Shown here one piece after another: positions 37,501 through 50,427 of a stretch of 64,000 nt of DNA. The stretch covers positions 62,001-126,000 of the forward strand of contig JAMSLZ010000009.1 in the NCBI GenBank assembly GCA_026027325.1, in the 5' to 3' direction. The stretch is from Actinomucor elegans (Eukaryota > Mucoromycota > Mucoromycetes > Mucorales > Mucoraceae). How positions within the stretch are numbered: the first letter of the stretch is position 1; every line of letters starts with the position of its first letter. The notes beneath the pieces were generated by a model. It did no database searches. It saw nothing but the letters and a program-made list of their open reading frames with translations, and was not told the origin of the DNA. Made by a program: the position numbers and the translations under genes.

Positions 37501-40500
37501 TATTTGGTGACAAGACTGCTCAGAAACAAGAAGTCAGTGCTAGCCCAGAATTTGTCAGTCTAAATAAAAAGAATCAGGTGGATCAGCGTTGGTTTAATTT
37601 GATGAATACACCTCTCTGGAATAAAAGTAAAGATGATGATGTGTTTTTGGACACAGATAGCGATAGCGATTACCGAGAAGATGCTTCAGTGGCTGAAACA
37701 GCAAATACAGAAGAAACAGAACTCACTACACCTACGTTTACTGGAAAAAAGAAATCTCAAGAAGCTATCAATGCCGAAGAACGTTTGTTCGAACTCAATT
37801 TCAAAGTAGACCGCGTACTTGCTAATATCTTGGAAGCTCAACCGCAATTACAAGGCAAAGGGAGCAGTGAGACCTTGCTTTGTGAAGTAGATTTGCAAAA
37901 CTTGGCTTTGGGTTATAGTATGCGGCCCATGGATATGACGGTGCATGTATCACTTCAATCTCTGGATGTTACTGATAGAATGAAGCACGGCAACGAGTTC
38001 AAGTATCTAGTTACTTCTGATCAACTTGTACTCCAACCCATGAGCGAACAGCAACAGCCTCACGATATGAAGAATCTCGTCAATGTTGAGTATGTGCGTT
38101 GTGATAAAGCAAGTCCTGAATATGTAACCAAATACAAAGGGATCGATCAAACAGTGCAAGTAACATTGTCTACGCTCAACTTTGTTGTGACACGTAGCTC
38201 GGTATTAACTTTACATAACTTTATTCTCCATACCTTTGTCGATGAAGAAGTGACTGAAGCCACTAAATCTACTCTGGAGCAGTCTCCAGTGAGCCAGCAA
38301 ACTGGTACCACCGCGGCCGATACCGCTCGCTCTGCAGTTGTTGATAACAAGAATAGCAGTAGCATCTATGTCCGTCTATTGTTAGACAGTGTTAACTTTG
38401 TTCTTAACAATGATGGCGTCCGACTGGCAACTGGTGAGTTATCCTTAGGCGATTTATCGACTGTCATTATGGATGACCAAGTGAACGTAGCTGCCAAGTT
38501 TGCCAACTTTACATTGACCGATAATTTGACAAAATGCACTACAAATGAAAAAAAGCCATCCAACAGCAATCAGTTGCTGACGATTCAAGGTGAAGAACTG
38601 ATCGATTTACGTTATAATTCATACATCAATGATGGACGGGAAGGATACCCAGGTTACGATCATGCACTTTACGTCCGTATGGGCTCAGCTCGGTTCAATT
38701 TTTTAGAGCAGCCTATTCATCAGTTCATGGAATACCTTAGCAAGTTTGCGGAAATGAAGTCGACTTATGACATGGCTCGTCAAGCAGCATTAGAATCCGC
38801 TCAACAGCTAGGTCAAGCAGCTACAAAGATGCACTTTGATGTTGTGATTGAAACACCAGTCGTCTTGTTTCCAGAGCTTCATCAAAACGCTTCTGATGTT
38901 GTAGTAGCTCATCTTGGTGAAATTTGGGCTTCCAATTCATTCGTAGATGAAGCAGATGGATGTGTTAATACCATTAAAGCAGGCTTACGCGCTATTAATC
39001 TCACCTCCATGTTTAATTTTGGCCAGCAATTGCAAACTCTACCCATGGTTGATGATATTGATTTGAATTTGGATATCAAAATCCCTCAAGAAATCTCAAC
39101 TACACGTCCTGATGTTGATATTTGCGGTAGTATCAAGGATGTAACGATGAGATTAACCGAGCATCAGTATGTCTTCTTGATGGAAGCCATCAATATGTTT
39201 TCTCGCGTGTTCTCAGGTGGCTCAACTGACGATGAAGCTGAAGAAGATGTGAGTCCACGCAAGTCATCTTCAGTTACTGCTTTAACAGCTATCTCTACAG
39301 CTAAAGAGACTAGAAAGTCTAGCCAGACATTTACTGAAGACAATTCTAACGAGCTACCACGTATTCGAATGACACTGGAATCCAAGACCATTGGATTGGA
39401 AATTTACATGAACAATAACAATGCTGAATCTAAGAGCCTTCAGGAACCGTCTAGTTTGGCGCGTTTTGCATTGAACAATAGCCACGTCAAGTTCAACATG
39501 TATAAAGATAATGCTATGGACGTCAACTTGCTTGTTCATTCTCTTACTGTGGATGATACAAGACCAGGAGTTCATAGTAAATTCAAGCATATCGTTCCTG
39601 TAATTGAAAATGGCCATCAATTTGAACTTCAATTGGACCTCAAGCAACCAGACCCAGTTAGATCCGGCATAGTTAGTATGACAATCAAAGATCCTAAGGT
39701 CATCCTTTCTCTTGATCACGCTTTCTTGTTGCGCGATTTCTTTACACTGCCCTTCAATGACAGCAAAAAGTTGGATCTCAATATTGATCGCATAAACTCT
39801 GATAAACACCAGCAAGAAGAGGAACAGGAGCAGCCACAGGAAGGCATGGAACTTTCTTACTTGCTCAATATCATCAACGCCGAGTTCATCTTGCTAGCGA
39901 ATCCAGATCTTGTTGATTCGGAAGCGGTTGTGTTATCAGCCAACAAGTTGATCATCACACAACAAACCAAGACAGCATTAGTCGTTGAGCAAATGGGTAT
40001 GTTCTTGTGTCGTATGGATATGCGAAAAAATTCGACATTGCGATTCATCCAGCCCTTCAATGTCAACCTCTCCATGAATAGCAATCCTAGAAATGAGCAA
40101 GGAGGCCTTTTGACAGATCTAGTAATGAACATTGATCCTCTTGTATTACGTCTTTCTTACCGAGACGCTATGCTGGTCACTGATATTTTTAATAAGGCTT
40201 ATGAGCTTTACAGTGCGAGTACCCAGACAAAAGATCAAATGTCCAACACAGAGTATGCTCAAAGTCTATTAACATCTTCTGCAGTTTACGATGACCGTAT
40301 GAACGAGATTGCTATGGCCCAGGAGTCGTTGCGTATTTCGTTCCATGGCGCTCAAATTATCTTGATCGAAGAATTGCACGAAACACCTATGGTGGATATG
40401 AACTTGAAGCCTTTTGATGTTGAAGTGGCTAACTGGTCCAAAGATCTGTCGGCTGTGGTTGATTTTGCTACTTATATCAATTACTTTAATATCAAAAACT

Positions 40501-43500
40501 CGCATTGGGAACCTTTGTTGGAGCCTTGGAGCTTTAGATTGGAATTGAAACGTAATCCTTCTACCAAGAAGGATCCTTTGATGGTCAAACTGATCTCTAA
40601 CTCCATCTTGAATTTGAACGTAACTCATACATTTTTGGAAAGTGCCATGAGCTCTATCAAGCTCTTGGACAAGCAACGCAACGTAAGCCCTCCGTTCTTT
40701 TTTTTATGACATGTTAATGCTTGAATTCTGACTTTGTTTGTATAGACAATCTATAGTGGCGAAAGAGGAACTGTAGCTCCTTATGAACTACGCAACAGAA
40801 CAGGCTATAATATCATGGTCTGGAACTCTACCACCTCAAAAGAAGGACCTACTATCAAAGAAATTAAGAATGGTAGCAATATGCCCTGGTGGTTTGAAGA
40901 TTGGAAGAAGCGTCGTGAAACAACATCTTTTGCTAGCAATGATTTGAACGTTCAAATTGATGGTGCTATGTGGGAAAGTCTTCGTAATATTAAGCTTGAT
41001 ACAGAAGGCGAGCATATGCATCATCTTCGCCCTATGATTAAGAACGTATTACACCATATTGTATTCGACGTGAAACTGGTGGATAACATTAAGATCGTTA
41101 CCATTCGATCCTCGCTAGTGATCGAGAATCGAACTTTGCTGCCTGTTGATTTAGCGTCTATTGACCCTAGCGGTAATATGGATGGGGCCATCGAAAAGAT
41201 CGCACCTGGAGAAAACTATGCCATTCCAATTGAAAAGGCGTACACAAATCGATTCTGCATCAGGCCTGATGGTAAGCCTATCTGAATATCTGCCTGAATA
41301 TATTAACTGATTGCATTTGTACGTACAGCCGGTTTCGGTTATCGTTGGACAGAACGAGCATTCTACTGGAAGGATTTTGCAACACCTCACAAACCTCAAA
41401 GCACATTTAGCTGCCTTGCTGAGGTGGCCAACACTAATATGCCACCCTTTATCTTTCAGATCCATGCTCGCTTGGACAAGAAGAGTATCCTATTTGGCCA
41501 GTACCCTGCCATGAGCATCCGACTCAGTGCTCCTATCGAAATTGAAAATCTATTGCCTTTCGACTTCAAGTTCCGTATTGTTGACAAAACCAGCGGTCAA
41601 GACTTTAGTTCCTACTTGAGAAAAGGAGGTATCACGCCTATTCATGTCATTGAAAACAATCATCTGGTGCTTTTTAATGTAGAAATGCCAGATACCGAAT
41701 ACAAACGAAGCGAATACGCCATTATAAGCACTAAGCGTACAGATGATTTGGATATCGATAATACGATAGAGCTTATTAGTGGAAAGGATAAAACCAAGTT
41801 GAATATTCGCATTCAAACGCTCGATATTCCTGATTCTGGAGGTGCAAAGAAATACAGCATCTTTAGTCCATACATCATCATCAATAAGACTGGCTTACCC
41901 ATCAGTTTCAAGGAAAAGCCCGCATGGTCTGATGCTATTTACTCTGCCGGAGAGTCCGTAGTCATGTGTAAACCAGGGCCCAAGCCAGAGCCTTTCATGT
42001 ACTCGTATCCTACAACTGATTATCACAATAGAACTTTGATTAAAGTAGACAAATCGGACTGGAGTCAACCGTTGAGTTTTGAAGCTATTGGTAGTGTCTA
42101 TGATGTCGCATTACCCAACCAAGGTCGTTCAGAAGAGATCCATGTGGGTATTAACGTCCAAGAAGGTCAAGGCAAATTCAAGTTGACCAAGACTATCACC
42201 ATCACACCTCGATTTGTTCTGAGCAATCAGATTGATGAGAATATTCGATATCGTGTACCTGAAACCAAGAATGATTATATGTTGGAAGCCAAGCAACGTA
42301 TCCCACTGTACAATATCCGGGTACAGAACGAAAAGCAACTGACTATAAAGCTAGAAGGCTACAGTAACGCATGGTCAGCTCCATTTAATATTCAAGATAT
42401 CGGTGACGTTCATATTCGCTTATCAAACGATTATGGCAATCAAGACACTTTGATTCGAGTCACAATCGAGATCCAGGAAGCAACTATCTTTATTGTATTA
42501 ACAAAGGAAGCTGAAAATAACTGGCCTTATTTGTTGGTGAACAATACAAACGAGGACATGATCTTTTACCAAGCAGACCATCCTCTTTTAAGAGATGACT
42601 ATAACTCAGCACCTGTACGTAATCCTCGTATCAAACGTTATCGTCTACCTGCTCAGCAATCATTACCTTATTCGTGGGATTTGCCGGCTTACAAGGATAA
42701 ACGTATTATTTTGAGCATCAATGGTCGTGAACGCAGTATCAATCTGCAAGAAATAGGTACTCTTATGCCCTTTCGTCATACTACGCGTGAAGGTGCGCCT
42801 GCCATTACAGCGATTGATGTGAAACTGCGTGGCTCTCGTCGAGTTCTTGAATTGAAACCATTCAGTGAAGATGAAAGCTATTTCAAGCCTGTTGCTTCCA
42901 GTGGCCTTTCTCGCACAAATTCAACTGCATCCATCACGTCTGTAGACACGATTGACAAGGAAGGATTTGAAGCAGCGGATATGGATATGACGGTGAATGC
43001 CGTATTCCAAATTCAGCTCAAGGAAGTGGGCATTTCAGTCATCAACAGACAATTACAAGAACTAGCCTATGTCACTCTCAGAGGTATCGATTTGAAATTG
43101 ACGGATTCTACCATGTATCATTCTCTGCGTTGGAACATCGACTGGGTTCAGATTGATAATCAAATGTATGGCTCTCTGTTCCCTATTCTGTTGTATCCTA
43201 CCAATCTGACAGATAACGGAGATCGCAATCGCAAGGATAACAAGATTCTACCTACTGTGCAAATGGCTTTGGATCGCGTCAAAGACGAATCACATGGCGT
43301 AGTCTATTTCAAGTACTTTTCAATTTTGTTGCAGCAAATGAGTATTGAAGTAGACGAGACTTTTATCTATGCTCTTGTTGAATTTTCCCATTTAACGGAT
43401 GTAGAAACCAGCAAAGAGTCTGATAACGATGCAAAACCATGGGAATATACAACCGATGTCCCAGACATCAAACCTCATCATAATATCGCTCAGATCTACT

Positions 43501-44899
43501 TTGAAACGTTCAGTATTCAACCTATTCGACTCGATTTATCCTTTTTGAGGTCAGACGAACACGATAACGTCAATCGACCTCAACAGTCGGATACACTCTT
43601 GATGTACCTTGTGAACGCTTTAACAATGGCTATTGGAAATATCAATCAAGCGCCCCTACGTTTCAACGCTTTGGTCATTGAAAATGTCATGGCAAGCGGC
43701 CCTGACTTGGCTAATCGTATATCTATTCATTACAGTGATCAATTCATCTATCAAGTACATCGTATTCTTGGATCTGCAGATTTTTTGGGTAATCCTGTGG
43801 GATTGTTCAATAACTTGAGTTCTGGTGTGGCAGAACTCTTTTATGAACCATGGCAAGGGTTAATCATGAGTGATAGGCCTCAAGACCTAGGCATCGGTAT
43901 TGCAAAGGTATAGTAATAACATGAGTAAGTTTCCATGATTTAAATACTGATTATTTTATTTGGTACTACATTAGGGTTTTAGCGGTTTCGTGAAAAAGAG
44001 TGTCTTTGGTGTGTCTGATAGTTTTACCAAGTTTACAGGCAGTATCGGTAAAGGATTGTCTGCTGCAACGATGGATAGAGAATACCAAGACCGACGAAGG
44101 ATGAATATGTCAAGAAACCGCCCCAAGCATGCGCTAGTAGGTGTCACTCAGGGAGCTACTTCGTTTGCAAACAGTCTTGCAAGTGGATTCTCTGGACTTG
44201 TAGTAAGTATAACCTAAATGTGCGACACACACGAGCATAAACTAACATGCTATACCTAGACACGTCCACTCGAAGGTGCCAACAAAGATGGAGTTGGTGG
44301 ATTCTTTAAAGGCTTCGGAAAAGGTCTTGTTGGGTAAGCAGATCCTCACTTCAATTCTGTCGTAAAAAAACAATACTAATCAAATGACCTATTCTAGTGC
44401 TGTAACAAAGCCCGCAGTTGGCGTATTTGATTTCACTAGTAATGTTACTGAAGGTATTCGTAATACTGCAACGCCAACCGACACGAATATGATTGAGAGA
44501 GTCCGTTATCCTCGTTATATTGGTACAGATGGTTTGCTGAAACCTTACTCTATACGTGAAGCCATTGGACAGCATTGGTTAAAAGATGTCGATGGTGGTA
44601 GATACTCGGACGATACATATATTGCTCACTGTCATGTTCAAAACGATGAACGCGTTGCTATGTTGACTACGAACCGAGTCATGCTGATTCGTACAAGAAA
44701 GCTGGCTGTCGAGTGGCAAGAACCATTTACTGAGATTCAAACAATCAAACGTGAGCCTACTGGTATTGCTATTTATCTGAGAAGTATGAGTTGGGAGCCT
44801 TTTTTAATTATCTCTGATAAGCACAGTAGAGAGGATTTCTTTAAAAAGATCGAAGAAGCTGTGATCAAGTATAACTCTACTCGACGTCCAAATTTGTAA
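34582..44899 (+). CDS. VPS13: Vps13 bridge-like lipid transfer protein
   Basis: Fourteen exons: 34582-34678, 34735-34812, 34866-34978, 35034-35351, 35404-35493, 35546-36074, 36126-36235, 36298-36417, 36474-40682, 40746-41271, 41329-43907, 43975-44202, 44260-44333, 44398-44899; 3190 residues, close to yeast Vps13 (3144). The chorein N-terminus ([40 protein letters not shown]) and the extended groove repeats come first. The VAB/SHR-binding region (about 1900-2650) has phrases such as [12 protein letters not shown] and YRVPETK. The APT1-like and ATG2-C-like helices follow ([20 protein letters not shown]). A C-terminal PH-like domain (last 110 residues, [18 protein letters not shown]) ends it. 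It moves phospholipids between membranes at ER-mitochondria-vacuole contacts. Introns crowd the first 2 kb; two exons of 4.2 and 2.6 kb encode most of the protein. Confidence 0.97.
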
Positions 44900-45947
44900 A
44901 AATATAATATAATAAATAGCTAAACATGATTGATTTCATCAACAATAAAAAGAAACGCTTCAAAAGACCAGTAAAGGGGAACTTATCTTGTTGCATCCAA
45001 TAATTACTACCTTTGATTTTATATCAGAATTTTGGACTAGAAAATTATCTTCTTCAGTGATGATTAAACTTCTAGGTGGAAGAATTCATTCTGAGTATGA
45101 AGTTCTAAACAGCAGATGTTATATTTGATCAGGAACTGTCAAACGATCTGCTTTATAGGCATATAGATCAAGTTTGCATGAAATGAATGTCATCTGCTAT
45201 CAATCATTAAATTGTAGCATCCTCGGTGGTTTATTTTAAGCATGCCTCACATACCAGATGTGACATCTAATAGATATCAATTGAGTAATATGCATATATC
45301 ATGATTTAATATACTTAAAATGCGGCAAGTGATATATAGTATATATATTGGTACTAAATTACAAACATAATAGTTATATTCTAGCCAAAAAATAACGGAT
45401 TTAGTAAATCGAATGCTTCTTTTTTGAACATGTACTAGTTATCAGATGCGGCATTAAATAGGAATCAATTGAGAAGCAATATAAATGTTTGGAAATGCTA
45501 TAAAGTTTGCTAAAATTCCTAAGAGCATGACTATGCCTAATTTTTCAAAATAATACTTTTTTATGGAGCATAAAGACGGCTATTTCATACTACGACCTTT
45601 TATGTATTGACATTTGTTTTATATATGTGAGAGTACAAATATGCTTTTCATTGGATTTATTCAATATAAATAGCCGAATTATAGTTGCATTTCCAAGCAT
45701 TCTTTTATCGATAGCAATTCAGTACATAATGCAAAATAGTAGATAAACTACATCATCCTATTTCCAATTGAAAATATTTTAAATGAAAGGAAATACGTAA
45801 AATATAAAGGGCAAATGGTAAATGAAGTTGAGACAGAGAATATTTTTGACGTTATCATTTTTGAATTTTAGTAAAACGTCCTTTCAAAATAAAATAGATA
45901 CGTTTTTTAAATCCTGTGTTGACTCTTCCGCTGGTTTTTTCTAGAAC
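44900..45947. other. Spacer, no gene seen
   Basis: AT-rich, with stops in all frames. The end is the promoter of the next gene. Confidence 0.55.
44911..44916 (+). terminator. AATAAA signal after VPS13
   Basis: AATAAA 12 bases after the VPS13 stop. Very close to the stop, so the 3' UTR may use a further signal downstream, but the position fits a compact fungal 3' end. Confidence 0.35.
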
Positions 45948-47902
45948 ATGTCCTCTAACATCGACGAATATATCGACTATTGCAAGGAGAAATTCGAATC
46001 ATTTAATTTAATTGAATTTTTTCGCTATTTTAAATTTGGAGATCAAGAGAGCGCCGAAAACATATTCCAAAAGTGTGTAGGTTCAGACGACAAAGCTTTC
46101 TCTAATTGGGCTTGTGAAATTTCTAAAGACAACTTTCATGTACGTTAAGTACCGCTACTTATATGGACTACGCGATATCGTATACTAATATATATATTTT
46201 CTACAGTTGCTCAATCGAATTGATGTAAAGGATTATTGGAGAAACTTATCAGTTGGTGAAGCTGAAAGAGATGCTAAAGCATCTGGTGAAGTTTATGTGT
46301 TGAATGAAGTTACTTTAAAGTTTAAGGCAGGTTCAGGAAAATTAAAAAGTGAAAAAAAAAAAAAAGTATATTTTTTTAATGTGTTTTTTGTTAGAAAGCT
46401 ACTAGTACACCGAAAAGAAGGGTAATATTGATCATCTAAAGAGGTTTTGTATTGATTGATTGTTTTTATTTAGAAAAGCGGAGGCTCTTCGTATATTGAA
46501 GAAGTAAAAAATGATGAATTGCCCTTGCGCTCTCCTCGGCCTAAGAATCGTTGGATTATTGATGATAATGACATTTCACAAATGTTCTTTAATCTGCAAG
46601 TGAAGGTTGCCAAAAATGTTAATAGTGATGACAATGACGGCTTGGCTTTGGAAGAATGCTTGTTTGAGTTAACGTAGGTGAAATATGTCATACAAGCTTA
46701 AGTATACGGACTAAATCATAAAAATTAGGTCAGTACAGAACATACTATTATTGAAACCATATCAAAACAGCCAAATCATGTTGGACGTGTTTGGTGCGGA
46801 AATGCTGAATACTATGCACAAGTCACGAATGGATGTATGGACTAATGGTTGTCCAAGTTTTAGTACACAAGAAATAGAATCAATACAAGTCATTATAGAT
46901 GTAAAATCGCATTTGAACTTTTTTGCTTATTTATTTGAAATGGTTATTTACTATTCGATGTTTATCTCTAGGACTATCAACTTAAAAAAGTATCTCTCAA
47001 AGTTGCCGTTTTCAAATTATGTAACTTGACACTCAATATGGATAATATCAAAACAAGTGTGGTTGATTGTATTAGAAGACTGTAAGTAAATAGTGATACA
47101 CACTATGACACTTGTTATGTATATTAATAGTTTTAAAACTTTACAGAATGGAAAAATTGCCTATGAGAGAACCTATAGAACGATGTACAAGCGAGACAGA
47201 AATTTGGAGTACTTACGTGGACCCAGTGTTAGATTCCTTATTTAGTAGTCCAGAAGAAGGGGTTCATCTTAGATGGTAAAAAATAATATTATCACGAACA
47301 GAAAAAGTTAATCGATTGCAATAGGACAAATAAAAAGATATCCAAGAAGAAGGTGAACGTCCTGATGGTATAATTTCTATTATGAGTCAATCTCAATGGT
47401 TAAGAAGTTTCGGACATGGCGAAGCGAAAATTGCAGAAGCCACAGAAAACTACTATGCTCTTGCTTGGGACTTATGTCGATTAGGTTATTTTAACAAAAA
47501 CATTATCAACAAAGACAATGTTAAGTCATCATTCGCTTTCCAATCAAAAGGTATGATTGATTTTAAGCAAAGAAGCAGTATTAGCATTCACTTTTTATAA
47601 ATATAGGCCACAGCGTAACATTTTATATTACTGAACCCGCATATGATGGTGTATATGTTATGGCTGAATTGAATAGTATCCAAATTCCCAAATCTGTGAA
47701 TACTTTGGAAACATTGGTCACTCGCCGTTCTCTTATGCGCTTAATGCAAATAGCTTATGTTTTCGATAAAATCAAAAAAGAGAAGAAAAATACATCTCAA
47801 GAATTTTCAGGTATGAAAAGAGACGAACCCAATTTAAAGCAGTTACTAGCATTGGTCAGTGAAAAGAAAGATCGAAAAAAAAATTCTTCGGTATGTTTTT
47901 AA
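45948..47902 (+). CDS. Family gene with PD...ExK residues, frameshifted
   Basis: Exons read as 45948-46139, 46207 to 46330 or 46348, 46399-46421, 46474-46673, 46729-46900, 46972-47081, 47147-47275, 47325 onward, and a last exon after an intron near 47550-47607 that ends at TAA 47902. The C-terminal half resembles a family I recall as common and uncharacterised in Mucoromycota: ETEIWSTYVDPVLDSLF, GVHLRWTN, then RPD (near 47364) and GEAK (47418-47429), then HSVTFYIT. The D and E-x-K residues are spaced like the active site of PD-(D/E)XK nuclease folds; this is inference. Between LRWTN and ERPD the frame breaks: one base seems missing in the A5 run at 47332-47336. So the copy is either a pseudogene or carries an assembly error. 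The exon 2/3 join near an A14 run is uncertain. Start MSSNIDEYIDYCKEKFESF is the first ATG. Confidence 0.6.
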
Positions 47903-48208
47903 TGAATATATAATGATATAAATAAAAGTGTTATTTTATGTTCTAAAAAGTGTTATTTTATTAGTTCTAAAAAGTGCTTATTAACAAGCACTGAATCCTA
48001 TTTAGCTTTGTTTGCTGAAAGTTTGTGTAATAGAAACTGATAGTAATTATATTATTCTTATTTGCTTTTTTGCTCCCATTTCTTCCCACTACTTTATATA
48101 CACATACACATTTCGATCAAGATTCAAAAAATCAATCTTAAAAATGTTAGTGGTATATAAGAATCTCGATGTTAATTCTCACATTTCAGTCTCTAGTCAC
48201 CACTTAAA

Positions 48209-50087
48209 ATGTTCCGAAACTTTAGAACTTTTAAAAGGAAAAGCGTATTTCAATACTCCAGATTCACTGGAAACATCACTAGACGTATTGAACGCGATGA
48301 TGGGATGATCATGTTCGATGTTATACTTGATAATCTTCCTGATCATTCATTTTATTTGTTTGGTACTTCTTTGAAGTATGAAGGTCCTAGGGCACCAACT
48401 GTTCGCACTGTCATCACTATTGACAATGATATACCTGAAAGTGGAGACTTTCTTGAAAATGCTGAGGAAGAACAAGAATCAGAAGAAGAACTTGATGAGT
48501 TCGTACCTGGTCGTGATGGTCGGAAAGTCAACGAGGTAATTACTGACTATAGATTTATCTCAGGTGGCAATTACTTTTGTAATTCCAAGTTCAACATACC
48601 AAGCAAGCTAACTGCTTCTCCTGCTTATTACTTATTTTACTTTTTGCCAGTTGACTTCATTAAGGATGTTATCCCAAACGTGAACAGTCAAGCTCGCAGT
48701 GTTAATCACAATTGAATTGATTTAACTTTCTTTGAGTATCATACTTGGCCTGCCTTGTCAATGATTATGATGTGTGCAGACATGTCAATAAGAAGTCTTA
48801 CTGGAAAATAGGACATGACTTTTTTATGTTGGCTATTAACTTCAATGAGTACATGACGTATAATAGATTCAATTCTATTATACAGCTTCATGCATTCAAG
48901 GTTTCCGACGGCAAACGTAATGAAACTGACCCTCTATATCAAATTAAAGGTTACATCGATTCTTCTAACAAGATTTGAGTTAGATCGATGGAGTCTGACA
49001 TATATCTTTATGTTAATGAAAGCATGAATCAATGGCTTAGTTGCGACTAGCCTAACTTGAAGAAAATTCCTAGAAAGCCCCATCCAATCGGTCAAGAATT
49101 CAAGGCTTTGGAGGATGAGAGCATCAGTTTTATCTTACAACTAGATACTATCAGTAATTCTGTTAAAAAGAAGCATGGTGATATAGACCGACACTTGATT
49201 GGTACGTTGAAGCGATTGACTAAGCCTTGGCTTTCATCTGGTAGAATCATTATCGCTGACTCTTGGTTTGGTTCACCAGAGATGGGTAGTACTTTGGCCA
49301 AACATGACTTGTTTATGATCATGAAGGTCACCAAAAGAAACCATTGGTTTCTAGGCAAGCCTAGGGTGAAAATTCTCGAGTGCTTAGACCCTGATCAAGA
49401 TAGCCATGGTACTATGACAAAGCGTAATGAAGATGGTCGAACAATCTTTACTTGCGTCTACAGGAACTTGAAACTGAAAGCGCTGGTTACTTCCTGTAGT
49501 GCCTCTGTCTTTTTGGACAAAATTCATTATTGCAAGGATCCCAATATGTAGCAGTATTAGCCTCAATGTCCCTAGGTCATTGGTGATTATGAATCCATAA
49601 GAGTGAGCATAGATCTAGAAACTTATATTAATTTCCATCAATTAATATTCTCATCACTTTAGGTAGTATTGATACTTCCAATAATATATGTGACAATAAG
49701 GTTAACTTTCATGACATAATGAAAACATACAGGTGGGAAGTGCGCTTCGTTTCTTTCACTTTTGGTATTGCTGAGGCTAATGCCTTTAGCTGTTATAAAA
49801 TCTGAGGAAATCATGGTGAAAGTAACTTTCTTCATAGTGATCTCAAGGACTTGTTGGCCAGCTCTCTTCTCAAAAAGATCAAAGCTACGAGTGAAATCAT
49901 AAAGAGTACTTCCATAGAACCAATAATATCGAGAAGTTGTAATGGACGCAGCACACACGTCTATATTTCGCCCTCGTATGGTGATGGACGCACTAGACGT
50001 GTGTGTCGCACTTGCAGAGATTAGGACATAAAAGTAGAAAAAATATGCTCTTGTAGAATGGACCCAATGTGTTCAGGTTGCTATTAA
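48209..50087 (+). pseudogene. Decayed piggyBac-family transposase
   Basis: Fragments in the order of a piggyBac transposase: an acidic N-part (EEEQESEEELDEFVPGRDG), a helical part (SGGNYFCNSKFNIPSKLTAS), NRFNSIIQLHAF, then the catalytic core with IPRKPHPIGQE, GRIIIADSWFGSPEM (second Asp kept), a late segment FTFGIAEANAFSCY and the C-terminal cysteine-rich domain VCRTC ... CSC ... CSGC ending at 50087. The reading frame is broken by in-frame stops (after NHN at 48713, near 48976 and 49048, at 49549, near 49802 and 50024) and by a shift near 48800. The first catalytic Asp position reads Asn (YVNESMNQW). It is therefore inactive. Clear TTAA-flanked ends were not found. It sits just after the frameshifted family gene. 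Confidence 0.8.
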
Positions 50088-50198
50088 TCTTACTTAGTAG
50101 CAGAATTAAGCAAGAGAATACGTATCTGAATAATTTCCAAACATAAAGTATTCCTTTTTTCATCATATATCTACTTTTCTTTATAAATATCTTCATTA

Positions 50199-50401
50199 TC
50201 GGATCAAATGGTCCGTTTTAATTTTTCGAAACGCAGACTCTCTTTGACAAACTCTATCTACAGCATTAGTTGATACCTTGAAGCAAAACTTAGTAAAATA
50301 AATATATATATGTTAGGCATTATGCAGCAAAAGAAACTGAATAAAAAGAGCGTTTATTGAACGAGATATTAATTGTTTAATCGGACCACAAGGTTCGTTT
50401 T
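50199..50401. repeat. Degenerate direct repeat left of the mariner relic
   Basis: A 21-nt motif at 50199-50219 (starting TCGGATCAAATGGTCCG) recurs at 50381-50401 (TCGGACCACAAGGTTCG) with 17 of 21 matches, 182 bp apart. A similar sequence in inverted orientation is at 51831-51846 (AAAACCGCCCATTGAG). This resembles the paired direct repeats inside long inverted ends of some Tc1-type elements, but the match is weak. Confidence 0.35.
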
Positions 50402-50427
50402 CGGAGAACAGTATTTGAATTAAATTA

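Noticed and set aside
39354..39815. 153-codon antisense frame inside VPS13
   Set aside because: Shadow of the long VPS13 exon, whose sense reading matches the family throughout.
49659..49958. 99-codon minus-strand frame
   Set aside because: It lies opposite the piggyBac C-terminal region, whose sense reading is recognisable.
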